Assembly: GCA_003278535.1 (NCBI GenBank) | Contig: QCEG01000004.1 | Location: 1-64,000 of the forward strand | Origin: Prochlorococcus sp. AG-355-N18 | Lineage (GTDB): Bacteria; Cyanobacteriota; Cyanobacteriia; PCC-6307; Cyanobiaceae | DNA: 64,000 nucleotides | Direction: 5' to 3' | Shown: piece after piece, positions 16,758 through 27,350 of the stretch | How positions within the stretch are numbered: the stretch's first letter is position 1 | How the letters are laid out: each line of letters begins with the position of its first letter | Program-made: the position numbers and the translations under genes | Notes under the pieces: generated by a model | What the model was told of the DNA's origin: nothing | Database searches by the model: none | Seen by the model: only the letters and a program-made list of their open reading frames with translations

Positions 16758-17378
16758 ATGAAAAATCATACTATTCAAAAATTAATCTATGAATTAGTTA
16801 GTAAGCTTTTTGTATTTCCTATTTATAAATTTGTATTTAAAGGTCATTTAATAGGTAGAGATAATATTCCGCAAAAAGATTCCTTTATCATGGTTTCTAA
16901 TCATGGTTCTTTACTTGACCCTCCTTTGTTAGGACATGCCCTTGGACGTAATATATCCTTTATGGCCAAGGCAGAGCTTTTTAGAATCCCTCTCCTCGGC
17001 TTTATTATCAAGGCTTGTGGAGCGTATCCTGTAAAAAGAGGAATTGCTGATAAAAACACAATTAAAACAGCATGTAAGAAATTATCAGATGATAATTGTA
17101 TTGGAATTTTTATTGATGGCACTCGTCAAAAAAATGGTCGAGTGAATAAGCCCAAACAAGGTGCAGCATTATTAGCCTTTAAAAATCAAAAATTATTATT
17201 GCCTGTTGCAATAGTTAATTCCCATAGACTAATAAGATTTAGATGCTTTATTCCTTTGTTTTCAAAAATAGTTATTAAAGTGGGGCAACCTGTTCAACCT
17301 CCAAATAGTTCATCAAGACATGATCTGAATTCTGTAACAATGCACCTTCAAGATAAAATTAATAATTTGATTGGATGA
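16758..17378 (+). CDS. plsC: 1-acyl-glycerol-3-phosphate acyltransferase
   Basis: A 206-residue membrane-associated acyltransferase making phosphatidic acid. The HX4D motif is in NHGSLLDP (His 49, Asp 54), followed by PVKRG and a FIDGTR segment matching the FPEGTR motif. It completes the lipid cluster plsX-fabH-fabD-plsC. Convergent with tsaB, 4 bases between stops. Confidence 0.92.
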   Translation: MKNHTIQKLIYELVSKLFVFPIYKFVFKGHLIGRDNIPQKDSFIMVSNHGSLLDPPLLGHALGRNISFMAKAELFRIPLLGFIIKACGAYPVKRGIADKNTIKTACKKLSDDNCIGIFIDGTRQKNGRVNKPKQGAALLAFKNQKLLLPVAIVNSHRLIRFRCFIPLFSKIVIKVGQPVQPPNSSSRHDLNSVTMHLQDKINNLIG

Positions 17379-17382
17379 ATAT

Positions 17383-18036
17383 TTAGTTAATTGGAGAAAT
17401 AGGGTAAAGAGGCAAAACTTTTCTCCAGGAATCTATATTTGAATTTAATAAATTTTTATTTGATAAATCTAATAGTTCTTTCAAATCTTTTTTATCATCA
17501 TAAGTAGCTTCAAAAGAAAGTTCTTTACTATCAAGTTTTTTGACAATTTTTGGTAAAATAATTTCTCGAATGATTAGATCCGAGAAGTTTTTTTCGTTAC
17601 CGCAAATTTCATATTTACCTGCAATAAAACCCTTACGTTTTAAATTTTTGAAAATCCAGAATGATTTTTTGTTTTTTAAGATATTATTTTTTGATGCAAT
17701 TCTTTTTGCCATTATTTCAAATGAACTAAAACTGTCTAGAGGGCAATTTATTTGTTGTGAGATAGTTCTTGCTAAAACCACAATTAGTCGTGAAGCATTA
17801 AAATTTGCCGGCCCTATACTGACAGATAACTTATTTATTTTTTGTAAATTTTCTTTGGAAATGAATTTGTTAAGATCATTTATTAAGTTGTTGCAAAGGT
17901 CATTATCAAATTTCTTGATAAATAATTCATCAGATTCTAGGTCATTGTTTTTTCTATACCCAAAGCCAAAAGAACTATCTGTGCTATGAATTACTAATGT
18001 AGAGTAATTTACTCCGTGATTGAGTTTATTTGTCAT
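17383..18036 (-). CDS. tsaB: tRNA threonylcarbamoyladenosine protein TsaB
   Basis: A 217-residue ASKHA-fold protein of the TsaB/YeaZ family, partner of TsaD in making t6A at position 37 of ANN-decoding tRNAs. Recognisable features are the N-terminal LVIHSTDSSFGFG strand, SVSIGPANFNASRL (family GPGSFTGLR, here poorly kept) and ISQQINCPLDSFSSFE. The sequence is divergent and the C-terminal half weak, as in other Prochlorococcus. ycf34 lies upstream on the same strand with 9 bases between. Confidence 0.82.
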   Translation of the reverse strand: MTNKLNHGVNYSTLVIHSTDSSFGFGYRKNNDLESDELFIKKFDNDLCNNLINDLNKFISKENLQKINKLSVSIGPANFNASRLIVVLARTISQQINCPLDSFSSFEIMAKRIASKNNILKNKKSFWIFKNLKRKGFIAGKYEICGNEKNFSDLIIREIILPKIVKKLDSKELSFEATYDDKKDLKELLDLSNKNLLNSNIDSWRKVLPLYPISPIN

Positions 18037-18045
18037 CTATTACCT

Positions 18046-18297
18046 TTAAACAGGTAATTCCATCCCTGGATTAAACTTAGACCATTTACCAAATTCATTT
18101 TCAAAACTTTCACAAGATTGAACATCCCAATCAGTTTTATAATCACCATTATTATCTTTAACTATATTGACATGAATGAATGGTTTTTTTGCTTTAAAAT
18201 CAGGTAGATCACAAATATGATCAACACCATGATTATTTTCAACATCATGATATGTGATACATCTATCAACCCATTTACAGTTGATGCAAATGCACAT
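18046..18297 (-). CDS. ycf34: Ycf34-like Fe-S protein
   Basis: An 83-residue protein with MCICINCKWVDRC at the N-terminus and Cys again in HICDLPD and VQSCESFE. This is the Ycf34 family, shown in Synechocystis to bind an iron-sulfur cluster and affect photosynthetic electron transport. Length is normal. The upstream 10 bases are shared with the divergent tRNA nucleotidyltransferase gene, so the two promoters overlap coding sequence. Confidence 0.9.
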   Translation of the reverse strand: MCICINCKWVDRCITYHDVENNHGVDHICDLPDFKAKKPFIHVNIVKDNNGDYKTDWDVQSCESFENEFGKWSKFNPGMELPV

Positions 18298-18307
18298 AAT
18301 AAATAAT

Positions 18308-19525
18308 ATGAAAAATAGCTTTCACATAGATCATACACTAATAATTGATGAATTAGAAACAAGTATCAAATTTCATAATTTGGATTTAATCTTAGGTTTT
18401 TTACCTAAAGGATCATATTTGGTTGGTGGTTATATAAGAGATATTATTTTGGGAAGAAAAACTGAAAAGTTAGATATTGATATTGTGGTACCTTTAAATG
18501 CAATTGAAATTGGTAAAAAGATTGCAGATAATATTGGCTTAAAATTTATAATTTTAGATAAAAAAAGAGAAGTAGTAAGAATTATTCTTAATAATATTTA
18601 TATTGATATTGCTAATCAAGTTTCATCTTCCATAGAAGAAGATTTATGTTCTAGAGACTTTTCGATCAATTCAATTGCTTTTTTATTTGATAAAAAAAGT
18701 TTGTTTGATCCATTAAATGGTCTTAAAGATCTTGAGATTTCTTTGCTAAGAACTCATTCTGAAAACAACTTATTAAATGATCCTTTAAGAATTTTAAGAT
18801 GTTTTCGATTTGTTTCAGAATTGAATTTTAAAATCGATTTAAGATTAGTTGATTTTATAAAAAAAAATAAAGGGAGCTTATATCTTGTCGCAAAAGAGAG
18901 AATTACTTATGAAATACAGAAAATAGTAAATGGAGCAAATGCTCTTGATGCAGTATTGTTGATAAAAAAATTAAATATATTTGATACTGAAAATTTATTT
19001 GAAGATTCTTTTTTTTTGGATTTAGACAAAATTAATTATGGAGAACTTGATCAGGAAGAAAAAGATAAATATTTACCATCATTTTTTATTGCTCAAATCT
19101 TAGATGTTGTAACTTTAGAGAAACTGAAATTTAGTAAAGCTGATATTGCAAAAACTAAGTTATTTCGAAAATGGCACCTTTTCTTGAAAAACAAAAAAAT
19201 CGCTCAGTTAGATGAATTTGACAGATTTAAATTACATCAGGAATTAGAAATGTTTCTGCCATCTTTTATTTTTTATTTACCTCAAAACTTACAATTAGAT
19301 TGGCTTCATAGATGGCGTGACAACGATGATAAATTATTTCATCCCTCAAACTTAGTTGATGGTGATGTAATTAAAAAAAATCTGGAAATCAAGGATGGAC
19401 CTATCTTGGGAGAGCTTTTACAGTATCTTTCCAAAGAACTTGCATATAAAAGATTGAATAATTTTGATGAAGCTATTTATAAAGCAAAGCGATGGATTGA
19501 ACAAAATGCGCCAAAATGTGATTAA
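18308..19525 (+). CDS. tRNA nucleotidyltransferase / poly(A) polymerase family
   Basis: A 405-residue class II nucleotidyltransferase. GGYIRDIILGR and the catalytic LDIDIVV (DxD) are clear, as are the family motifs CSRDFSINSIAF, LNDPLRILRCFRF and EFNKI-like ERITYEIQKI. It either adds CCA to tRNA 3' ends or only part of it; cyanobacterial tRNA genes lack encoded CCA, so this activity is essential. An upstream frame extends to 18254, but ATG at 18308 fits the family and avoids overlap with ycf34, so it is chosen. Confidence 0.88.
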   Translation: MKNSFHIDHTLIIDELETSIKFHNLDLILGFLPKGSYLVGGYIRDIILGRKTEKLDIDIVVPLNAIEIGKKIADNIGLKFIILDKKREVVRIILNNIYIDIANQVSSSIEEDLCSRDFSINSIAFLFDKKSLFDPLNGLKDLEISLLRTHSENNLLNDPLRILRCFRFVSELNFKIDLRLVDFIKKNKGSLYLVAKERITYEIQKIVNGANALDAVLLIKKLNIFDTENLFEDSFFLDLDKINYGELDQEEKDKYLPSFFIAQILDVVTLEKLKFSKADIAKTKLFRKWHLFLKNKKIAQLDEFDRFKLHQELEMFLPSFIFYLPQNLQLDWLHRWRDNDDKLFHPSNLVDGDVIKKNLEIKDGPILGELLQYLSKELAYKRLNNFDEAIYKAKRWIEQNAPKCD

Positions 19526-19583
19526 ATACACATAGCTTAGTTTTGTTTAGAAGTTCAGACTTCAAAATCATTTTTAAAAATTT

Positions 19584-20003
19584 ATGAGTATTCGCATTTA
19601 CATTGGCAACTTACCACAAGGATTTAATCCAAAAGAATTTGATACACTTTTAAGGTCAGTTTCTGACTCGATTAGATTTAAAGCAGTTTTAGATAAGGAA
19701 ACTAAGGAATGCAGGGGGTTTGGTTTTGCGACTTCTAATAATGAAGAGAATGCTAATTTATTAATTCAAAAATTAAATGGTTTTGAATTTAATGGTTCTC
19801 AATTAAGAGTAGAACTATCAGAAAAGAAAGATTCTGCTTCAAATAAAAGAAATAGTGGAAAATCAAATAAGAATAAGAAGAGGAAAGACTTTAAGAAAAT
19901 TGTTCACAGTGATGCTCCTAATTTAGAAGCTCCTGATCCAAGATGGGCAGGAGAACTATCTAAATTAAAAGATTTGTTGGCTAATCAGAAGACTCCTGCT
20001 TAG
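19584..20003 (+). CDS. RRM-type RNA-binding protein
   Basis: A 139-residue protein with one RNA recognition motif (about 1-78): RNP2 is IRIYIGNLP and RNP1 is ECRGFGFATS. A Lys/Ser/Asn-rich linker follows, then a conserved-looking tail with APDPRWAGELSKLK. Cyanobacterial Rbp proteins of this kind bind RNA, some in cold response and mRNA localisation near thylakoids. It converges with crtB with no gap. Confidence 0.9.
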   Translation: MSIRIYIGNLPQGFNPKEFDTLLRSVSDSIRFKAVLDKETKECRGFGFATSNNEENANLLIQKLNGFEFNGSQLRVELSEKKDSASNKRNSGKSNKNKKRKDFKKIVHSDAPNLEAPDPRWAGELSKLKDLLANQKTPA

Positions 20004-20912
20004 TCATTTAATTCGAGAAATTAAAAAAGATATAGGAATTTCAAAAGCTTTTACTGAATTTTTTACAAAAGCTCTATTGTTAAAGACATCATAGTCTAGC
20101 CTTTCTATAGAATCTAATATTCCTCTGTAAAGCCGTAAGGATGTCCAAACAGGCCATCTTGCGTCAGAAGATAACCATTTGATTCCATCTTCAGATTTCT
20201 GGAACCAATCGCGAGCCCTGGTTAATTGAAATTTCATTAGTGCTTTCCATTGTTTGTTTATTTCACCTTTTAAAAGTTTTTCTTCAGAATAATTAAATTT
20301 TTCAATATCTTCTTGAGGAAGATAAATTCTACCTCTTTGCCTATCTTCGCCGACATCTCTTAATATATTTGTTAATTGATTTGCTATACCTAAAGCTATA
20401 GCGGCTTTTGAGGGGTCGGGTTTGGCACTCCATGGAGCGGATGTGTAAGCACTATCGATCCCCATGACATTCTGAGTCATCAAGCCAACAGTCCCTGCGA
20501 CTCTATAACAATAGAGTTTTAATTCATCAAAATCTTTATATCTAAATTTATTAAGATCCATTCTTTGGCCATCTATCATGTCTAGATAAGGTTGAATACT
20601 TTGTGGATATTTTTCGATGGTGTCTAGTAGAACGGCATCTAATTCCGATTTAATTTTGCCTTTAAAAACATTCTTTGTATTTTCTTCCCATGCATTTAAA
20701 TTTTCTGCAAGTTCATCTTGCGATTTAGTTGAAGCTTCTAAGCTATCCATTATTTCATCTGTTCTTCTACACCAAACATAAATAGCCCAAATAGCTTTTC
20801 TTTTCTCTGTAGGCAGCAGAAGGGTTCCCAAGTAAAAGGTTTTAGCCCATTTTTGGGTTTCTTTTCGGCATATCTCGTATGCTTGATCTAGTTGCGAAAT
20901 TGAATTTTTCAA
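20004..20912 (-). CDS. crtB: Phytoene synthase
   Basis: A 302-residue squalene/phytoene synthase that joins two geranylgeranyl diphosphates into 15-cis-phytoene, the first carotenoid step. Both Asp-rich motifs are present: RRTDEIMDS near residue 50 and DVGEDRQRGRIYLPQED near 180. It lies 40 bases downstream of pds on the same strand, the usual cyanobacterial pds-crtB pair, so the pathway entry is probably co-regulated. Confidence 0.96.
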   Translation of the reverse strand: MKNSISQLDQAYEICRKETQKWAKTFYLGTLLLPTEKRKAIWAIYVWCRRTDEIMDSLEASTKSQDELAENLNAWEENTKNVFKGKIKSELDAVLLDTIEKYPQSIQPYLDMIDGQRMDLNKFRYKDFDELKLYCYRVAGTVGLMTQNVMGIDSAYTSAPWSAKPDPSKAAIALGIANQLTNILRDVGEDRQRGRIYLPQEDIEKFNYSEEKLLKGEINKQWKALMKFQLTRARDWFQKSEDGIKWLSSDARWPVWTSLRLYRGILDSIERLDYDVFNNRAFVKNSVKAFEIPISFLISRIK

Positions 20913-20952
20913 AAAGTTTTAGATGAATTTTTAAATTACTGGAATGTAAATC

Positions 20953-22395
<1,443 letters not shown>

Positions 22396-22443
22396 TTAAA
22401 GTTAGAACATAATAGTTTTTTTCGTTGATTATTTCGTAAAATT

Positions 22444-22791
22444 ATGGAAAAAATGCTTTTAAAATCGACAACTAGGCATGTAAGAATTTTTACTGCCGAA
22501 GTGGTAGATGAGGCATTAAAGTTTCATCCCAATAAACTAACTCTTGATTTAGATCCTGATAACGAATTTATTTGGAACGAAGATTCTCTAAACAAAATAA
22601 ATGAAAAATTCAAGGAATTAATAAAAGAGAGAGCAGGAAAGGATTTAGATGATTATGAACTTCGAAAAATAGGATCAGAAATTGAAGGTTTGATTAAGTT
22701 TTTGCTTCAAAATGGTCAGCTTAGCTATAACCCTTATTGTAGAGTAATGAATTATTCAATGGGTTTACCAAAGACAAATGAAGTGCTGTGA
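22444..22791 (+). CDS. ndhM: NDH-1 subunit M
   Basis: A 115-residue cyanobacterial/chloroplast-specific subunit of the NDH-1 complex, which does cyclic electron flow and respiration on thylakoids. The opening [14 protein letters not shown] and the end [14 protein letters not shown] are diagnostic. It is divergent from pds and overlaps the DUF3172 gene as GTGA, so they are likely coupled. Confidence 0.95.
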   Translation: MEKMLLKSTTRHVRIFTAEVVDEALKFHPNKLTLDLDPDNEFIWNEDSLNKINEKFKELIKERAGKDLDDYELRKIGSEIEGLIKFLLQNGQLSYNPYCRVMNYSMGLPKTNEVL

Positions 22792-23411
22792 ATAGATCAT
22801 CCTCAAATAGAAGGCCAAGAAGAGGCTCAAATAGAAGTTATTATCCACCAAATCCAAAGGACATTGATCCGTATGGTCAAAGAAGCAATAGATTGCCTGC
22901 TTCTTCTGAACAAAAGATCAACTTTAGTACAGGAACCATTGCCGTACTTGCTGGTGTTTTAATTTTAGGAGTTGGTATCGGGAGTGCTATTACCAGTACA
23001 ACTGATGGCGGGCAGGGAAATATAGCAAGTCAACAACAATTAGATATGGCTGTTCCAGATCCTGAATTTTGCAGACAATGGGGAGCTAGTGCTTTTGTAA
23101 TTGATGTTGAAATGTATACTACTCTTAATCCATCTACGAGTTTTGTAACGCAACCAGCTCTTCAACCAGGGTGTGTTATTAGAAGAGAGAATTGGACAGT
23201 GCTGCAAAAAGAGGGTGCAATTAGTAATGAAGATGTAAGAGAATGTAAGCAAAGGATGAATACTTTTGCTTATATTGGTTCTATAAGAGATAAGCCAATA
23301 GTTAAGTGCGTTTATCAGACTGATGTAAATGAAAATAAATTTATAATTAAAGGTGAAGGACAAGCTGAAGACGGCGGTGTAGGTATTAACAGAGAAGCAA
23401 TTCAGTTTTGA
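22788..23411 (+). CDS. DUF3172 membrane-anchored protein
   Basis: A 207-residue protein of the cyanobacterial DUF3172 family. A basic, Arg/Ser/Asn-rich N-terminus is followed by one membrane helix (about 47-66, [19 protein letters not shown]) and a conserved outer domain with cysteines in [26 protein letters not shown] and VKCVYQT, which may form disulfides. GTG at 22788 overlaps the ndhM stop and is taken as start. Function unknown; its constant position next to ndhM in this group, as I recall it, hints at a thylakoid role. Confidence 0.85.
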   Translation: MNRSSSNRRPRRGSNRSYYPPNPKDIDPYGQRSNRLPASSEQKINFSTGTIAVLAGVLILGVGIGSAITSTTDGGQGNIASQQQLDMAVPDPEFCRQWGASAFVIDVEMYTTLNPSTSFVTQPALQPGCVIRRENWTVLQKEGAISNEDVRECKQRMNTFAYIGSIRDKPIVKCVYQTDVNENKFIIKGEGQAEDGGVGINREAIQF

Positions 23412-23417
23412 TCGAAA

Positions 23418-24362
23418 TTATATTTGCCTCAAAGGGCTTTCTAAACTAGCAAATTGTGGGAGAATGTTTTTCTTAAATACTTCTGATGCTCTTGATGTAT
23501 ATCTTGACGGATTAGTAATTAATTTAAGTTCTCTTTTTACCTCTAAATCAGCAACGAATGCTTTGTGGATTGTTCCAGCCGATAATTCTCTTTCAATAGA
23601 AACAACAGGCAAAAAGGAAGCTCCTAAACCTGATTGAACTGCATTCTTGATTGCTTCAAGAGAGTTAAGTTCCATCTCAATTTTTAATCTTTGAATATCA
23701 AGCCCAGAATCTTGGAGAAGTTTGTCAACTACTTTTCTTGTTGTAGATTGTGAGTCTAATGTTACAAAATTTAACTTGTATAAGTCTTCTTTTAGAAGCT
23801 CTTTTTTTGTCGAAAGTGGATGTTTAGATGGTAAAACTAATGCCAATTCATCAGTGGCATATGGAATTACTTGTAGCAAATTTTCCAAATCTCCAGGTAA
23901 TTGTCCGCCAATAATGGCTAAGTCAATTTGTCCATTGGCCACACTCCAACCAGTTCTTCTCGTACTATGAACTTGAAGTTGAACGGATACATCAGGGTAT
24001 TTTTGTCTGAATAGTCCTATCATTCTCGGCATTAGATATGTACCCGTTGTTTGGCTCGCTCCAATGACAAGAGTTCCACCTTTTAAACTATTTAAATCTT
24101 CAATAGCTTTGCAAGCTTCGTCGCATTGATTCAAAATTCGTTCACAATATTCAAGTAATAGTCTCCCTGCTTCAGTTAATAGAGCCTTCCTACCACCTCT
24201 GTCGAAAATTGTGATTTCAAGTTGTTTTTCTAAATTTTGTATTTGTAAACTTACGGCAGGTTGGGTTACATATAAGAGATCTGCAGCTTTTTTAAAACTT
24301 CCTTGAGCTGCTATAGCTTTTAATATTCTTAATTGGTCAAGTGTAAATGGTAATTCTGGCAT
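23418..24362 (-). CDS. rbcR: LysR-type RuBisCO operon regulator
   Basis: A 314-residue LysR-family regulator. The winged helix (about 6-65) includes [19 protein letters not shown], and the effector domain starts near 95 with [17 protein letters not shown]. It closely resembles RbcR/Ycf30, which controls carbon-fixation genes in cyanobacteria and red-type plastids in response to metabolites. It is divergent from the Z-ISO homologue; a perfect inverted repeat lies in the shared region, as expected for LysR autoregulation. Confidence 0.92.
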   Translation of the reverse strand: MPELPFTLDQLRILKAIAAQGSFKKAADLLYVTQPAVSLQIQNLEKQLEITIFDRGGRKALLTEAGRLLLEYCERILNQCDEACKAIEDLNSLKGGTLVIGASQTTGTYLMPRMIGLFRQKYPDVSVQLQVHSTRRTGWSVANGQIDLAIIGGQLPGDLENLLQVIPYATDELALVLPSKHPLSTKKELLKEDLYKLNFVTLDSQSTTRKVVDKLLQDSGLDIQRLKIEMELNSLEAIKNAVQSGLGASFLPVVSIERELSAGTIHKAFVADLEVKRELKLITNPSRYTSRASEVFKKNILPQFASLESPLRQI

Positions 24363-24391
24363 CTACTATGCCTACAATTTCTTATAATTCT

Positions 24392-24407
24392 AATGCTTAG
24401 GAGCATT
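24392..24407. promoter_or_regulatory. Inverted repeat between rbcR and the Z-ISO homologue
   Basis: AATGCT-TAGG-AGCATT is a perfect 6-bp inverted repeat 30 bases upstream of rbcR. A second, TGTT-AAG-AACA, lies at 24410-24420. LysR regulators bind such dyads in divergent promoter regions, so autoregulation by RbcR is plausible. Sequence seen, role inferred. Confidence 0.4.
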
Positions 24408-24445
24408 CTTGTTAAGAACAAAAATTATTTGAACAAATTAAATAT

Positions 24446-25174
24446 ATGGAGACTCATAAAACTTCGCTAATCATCTTAATTTTGATTTTGATTTTTGCGG
24501 TCATTCATAGTGGGGGAGCTGCTTTAAGAATCAAAGCAGAATCTATTATGGGTCCAAGATTATGGCGGTTATGTTTTGTTTTTTTAAGTTTGCCATCTGC
24601 AATTATCTTGATTAGTTATTTTTTAGCTCATAGATATGACGGAATCAGATTATGGAATTTACAGGGCAATAATTTTGTTTTTATGGTCGTTTGGTTCTTA
24701 ACTGCAATAAGTTTTTTATTTTTATATCCCGCTACTTACAATTTGCTTGAAATTCCTTCCGTTTTAAAACCTAAAGTGCGAATCTATGGAACTGGCATAA
24801 TGCGAATCACAAGACATCCGCAGGCATTTGGTCAGATAATTTGGTGTTTTGCTCATACTTTATGGATTGGTACATCATTCACATTAGTAACTTCTATTGG
24901 CTTAGTTTTGCATCACCTTTTTGCAATCTGGCATGGCGACAAGAGATTAGCAAATAGATTTGGAGAAGAATTTGAAAATTTTAAAAAAAATACTTCCATA
25001 ATCCCTTTCTTGGCGATACTTGAGGGGAGGCAAGAATTTAAGATTAAAGAATTTTTTAGGTTTTCTCAAGTTGGCATATTAATTGCAATAGGCGTACTTT
25101 GGTGGTCTCATCAATATATAAATATTGCTGTTAAAACATTTAATTCATCATTTTTGTCTGAATTTTTCAATTGA
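24446..25174 (+). CDS. 15-cis-zeta-carotene isomerase (Z-ISO, NnrU family)
   Basis: A 242-residue integral membrane protein of the NnrU family with about six to seven helices. The segment RHPQAFGQIIWCFAHTLWIG, the following LHHLFAIWHGDKRL and FGEEFENFKKNTSIIPF correspond closely to plant Z-ISO, a heme enzyme that isomerises the central 15-cis bond of zeta-carotene between PDS and ZDS. Conserved His residues in RHPQ, FAH and LHH are candidate heme ligands. crtB and pds lie about 2-4 kb away, which supports the assignment. Many annotations would call it only NnrU. Confidence 0.83.
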   Translation: METHKTSLIILILILIFAVIHSGGAALRIKAESIMGPRLWRLCFVFLSLPSAIILISYFLAHRYDGIRLWNLQGNNFVFMVVWFLTAISFLFLYPATYNLLEIPSVLKPKVRIYGTGIMRITRHPQAFGQIIWCFAHTLWIGTSFTLVTSIGLVLHHLFAIWHGDKRLANRFGEEFENFKKNTSIIPFLAILEGRQEFKIKEFFRFSQVGILIAIGVLWWSHQYINIAVKTFNSSFLSEFFN

Positions 25175-25207
25175 CAGTTTAAAATCAAAATATAAGTTCT
25201 TTAAAAA

Positions 25208-27229
25208 ATGCCACAAGCTTCAGAAATTGCATGGTTAATTCCCGTTTTCCCACTTATTGGAGCAGTGCTTTCTGGCTTAGGACTAATAAGTATTAACAAG
25301 AAAATTAATAATTCAAGAGAAATTGTTTCTGTAGGTCTGATTTCTTTCGTTGGGATTTCTGCGGTAATTAGTTATAAAGCCTTAATTGAACAAGTTAATG
25401 GTTATCAATCAGTAGAAAAATTATTTGTATGGGCCAATGCAGGGGATTTCACAATTCCAATGGGATTTGTCCTTGATTCTTTGGGGAGTGTAATGCTTGC
25501 GTTAGTAACAACAATAACTTTGCTGGTAATGATTTACTCTCATGGTTACATGGCGCATGACAAAGGTTATGTCAGATTTTTTACATATTTAGCATTATTT
25601 AGTAGTTCAATGATGGGATTAATAGTTAGTCCGAACTTATTAGAAATTTATGTTTTTTGGGAATTAGTTGGGATGTGTTCTTATTTATTAGTTGGTTTTT
25701 GGTATGACAGGGATGGCGCTGCACACGCTGCACAAAAAGCATTTGTTGTTAATAGAGTGGGAGACTTTGGTTTATTACTAGGAATTCTTGGCCTATTTTG
25801 GGCAACAAATAGTTTTGATTTTAATGAAATAGCTACTGGAATTTCTCAATCTATATCTGACCATTCGATACCCATTTGGGCTGCTTTATTACTTTGTTTT
25901 TTAGTTTTTCTAGGGCCAATGGCTAAATCCGCTCAGTTTCCTCTTCATGTGTGGTTACCTGACGCAATGGAAGGTCCTACACCAATTTCTGCACTTATCC
26001 ATGCTGCAACAATGGTTGCAGCCGGAATCTTTTTGGTGGCAAGACTTCAACCTTTGTATTCAATATTCCCCTCTATTCAGTTCATTATTGCTTTAGTTGG
26101 TACCATTACTTGTTTTTTAGGAGCCTCTATAGCTTTGACCCAAATGGATTTAAAAAAAGGTTTAGCATACAGTACAGTTTCTCAACTTGGGTATATGATG
26201 CTCGCAATGGGTTGTGGAGCACCTGTCGCAGGAATTTTTCATTTAGTAACTCATGCTTGCTTTAAAGCAATGCTATTTTTGGGATCTGGTTCAGTAATAC
26301 ATGCTATGGAAGAAGTAGTTGGCCATCAGCCTGTATTAGCTCAAGATATGAGATTGATGGGCGGTTTAAGAAAAAAAATGCCATATACATCAATAACATT
26401 TTTAATAGGTTGTGTAGCAATTAGTGGAATTCCCCCATTGGCAGGTTTTTGGAGTAAAGACGAGATACTCGGAAATGCTTTTATATCCTTTCCAGCTTTT
26501 TGGTTCGTAGGACTTCTAACTGCTGGTATGACTGCTTTTTATATGTTTAGGCTTTATTTCTTGACATTTGAAGGAGATTTTAGAGGGGAGAATAAAGAAT
26601 TGCAAAAAGAGCTTCTAATAGCCTCTAAAATAAACCTAGATGAAGAAAATGAAGAAGAGCATGAAGAACATGGTTCTATTCATGAGTCGCCCTGGTCAAT
26701 GACATTTCCCTTGGTATTTCTTGCTGTACCGTCTGTAATAATTGGTTTTATGGGACTTCCATGGAATAGTAAAATTGCAAATTTACTAGATCCTGAAGAA
26801 GCAGAGACTGCTGCAAAAGCTTTCGAATTAAAAGAATTTTTGCCTTTAGCAATTGCGTCAGTACTTATTGCATTAGCTGGAATCATTATTGCTTATCAAG
26901 CATATTTTGTGAAAAAAATTAATTTATCAGTTTTATTTGCCGAAAAGTTTCCGGTTATCAACAGGTTTTTATCCAATAAATGGTATCTAGATGATATTAA
27001 TGAAAAACTTTTTGTTAAGGGTAGTAGAAGACTTGCTAAAGAAGTCTTAGAGGTTGATTCTAAGGTTGTTGATGGCGTCGTAAATCTTACTGGACTTGTA
27101 ACTTTAGGTAGTGGAGAAGGTTTAAAATATTTTGAAACTGGTAGGGCTCAATTTTATGCGCTTATTGTTTTTGGAGGAGTAATTCTACTAGTTGCTATAT
27201 TTGGTTTTCAATCTCCACAAGTATCTTAA
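25208..27229 (+). CDS. ndhF: NDH-1 subunit 5 (NdhF)
   Basis: A 673-residue antiporter-like proton-pumping subunit with about 15-16 membrane helices. FWELVGMCSYLLVGFWY and the segment KSAQFPLHVWLPDAMEGPTP with Lys and Glu of the proton path are conserved; an acidic His/Glu-rich loop follows around residue 480. The C-terminal lateral helix region is present (ends QSPQVS). The type is the respiratory/cyclic form (NdhF1) paired with the next gene, ndhD, in the same direction. Confidence 0.95.
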   Translation: MPQASEIAWLIPVFPLIGAVLSGLGLISINKKINNSREIVSVGLISFVGISAVISYKALIEQVNGYQSVEKLFVWANAGDFTIPMGFVLDSLGSVMLALVTTITLLVMIYSHGYMAHDKGYVRFFTYLALFSSSMMGLIVSPNLLEIYVFWELVGMCSYLLVGFWYDRDGAAHAAQKAFVVNRVGDFGLLLGILGLFWATNSFDFNEIATGISQSISDHSIPIWAALLLCFLVFLGPMAKSAQFPLHVWLPDAMEGPTPISALIHAATMVAAGIFLVARLQPLYSIFPSIQFIIALVGTITCFLGASIALTQMDLKKGLAYSTVSQLGYMMLAMGCGAPVAGIFHLVTHACFKAMLFLGSGSVIHAMEEVVGHQPVLAQDMRLMGGLRKKMPYTSITFLIGCVAISGIPPLAGFWSKDEILGNAFISFPAFWFVGLLTAGMTAFYMFRLYFLTFEGDFRGENKELQKELLIASKINLDEENEEEHEEHGSIHESPWSMTFPLVFLAVPSVIIGFMGLPWNSKIANLLDPEEAETAAKAFELKEFLPLAIASVLIALAGIIIAYQAYFVKKINLSVLFAEKFPVINRFLSNKWYLDDINEKLFVKGSRRLAKEVLEVDSKVVDGVVNLTGLVTLGSGEGLKYFETGRAQFYALIVFGGVILLVAIFGFQSPQVS

Positions 27230-27350
27230 TTACAATTGTGTGTCTTCACTGTCCATTGGGGTGAAAAAATACAGAAAATTTCTAGACTTTATTTAAGATA
27301 AATTTCTTATTAAATTGAGCACTTATTTTTATACACATTTTGCGACACAA

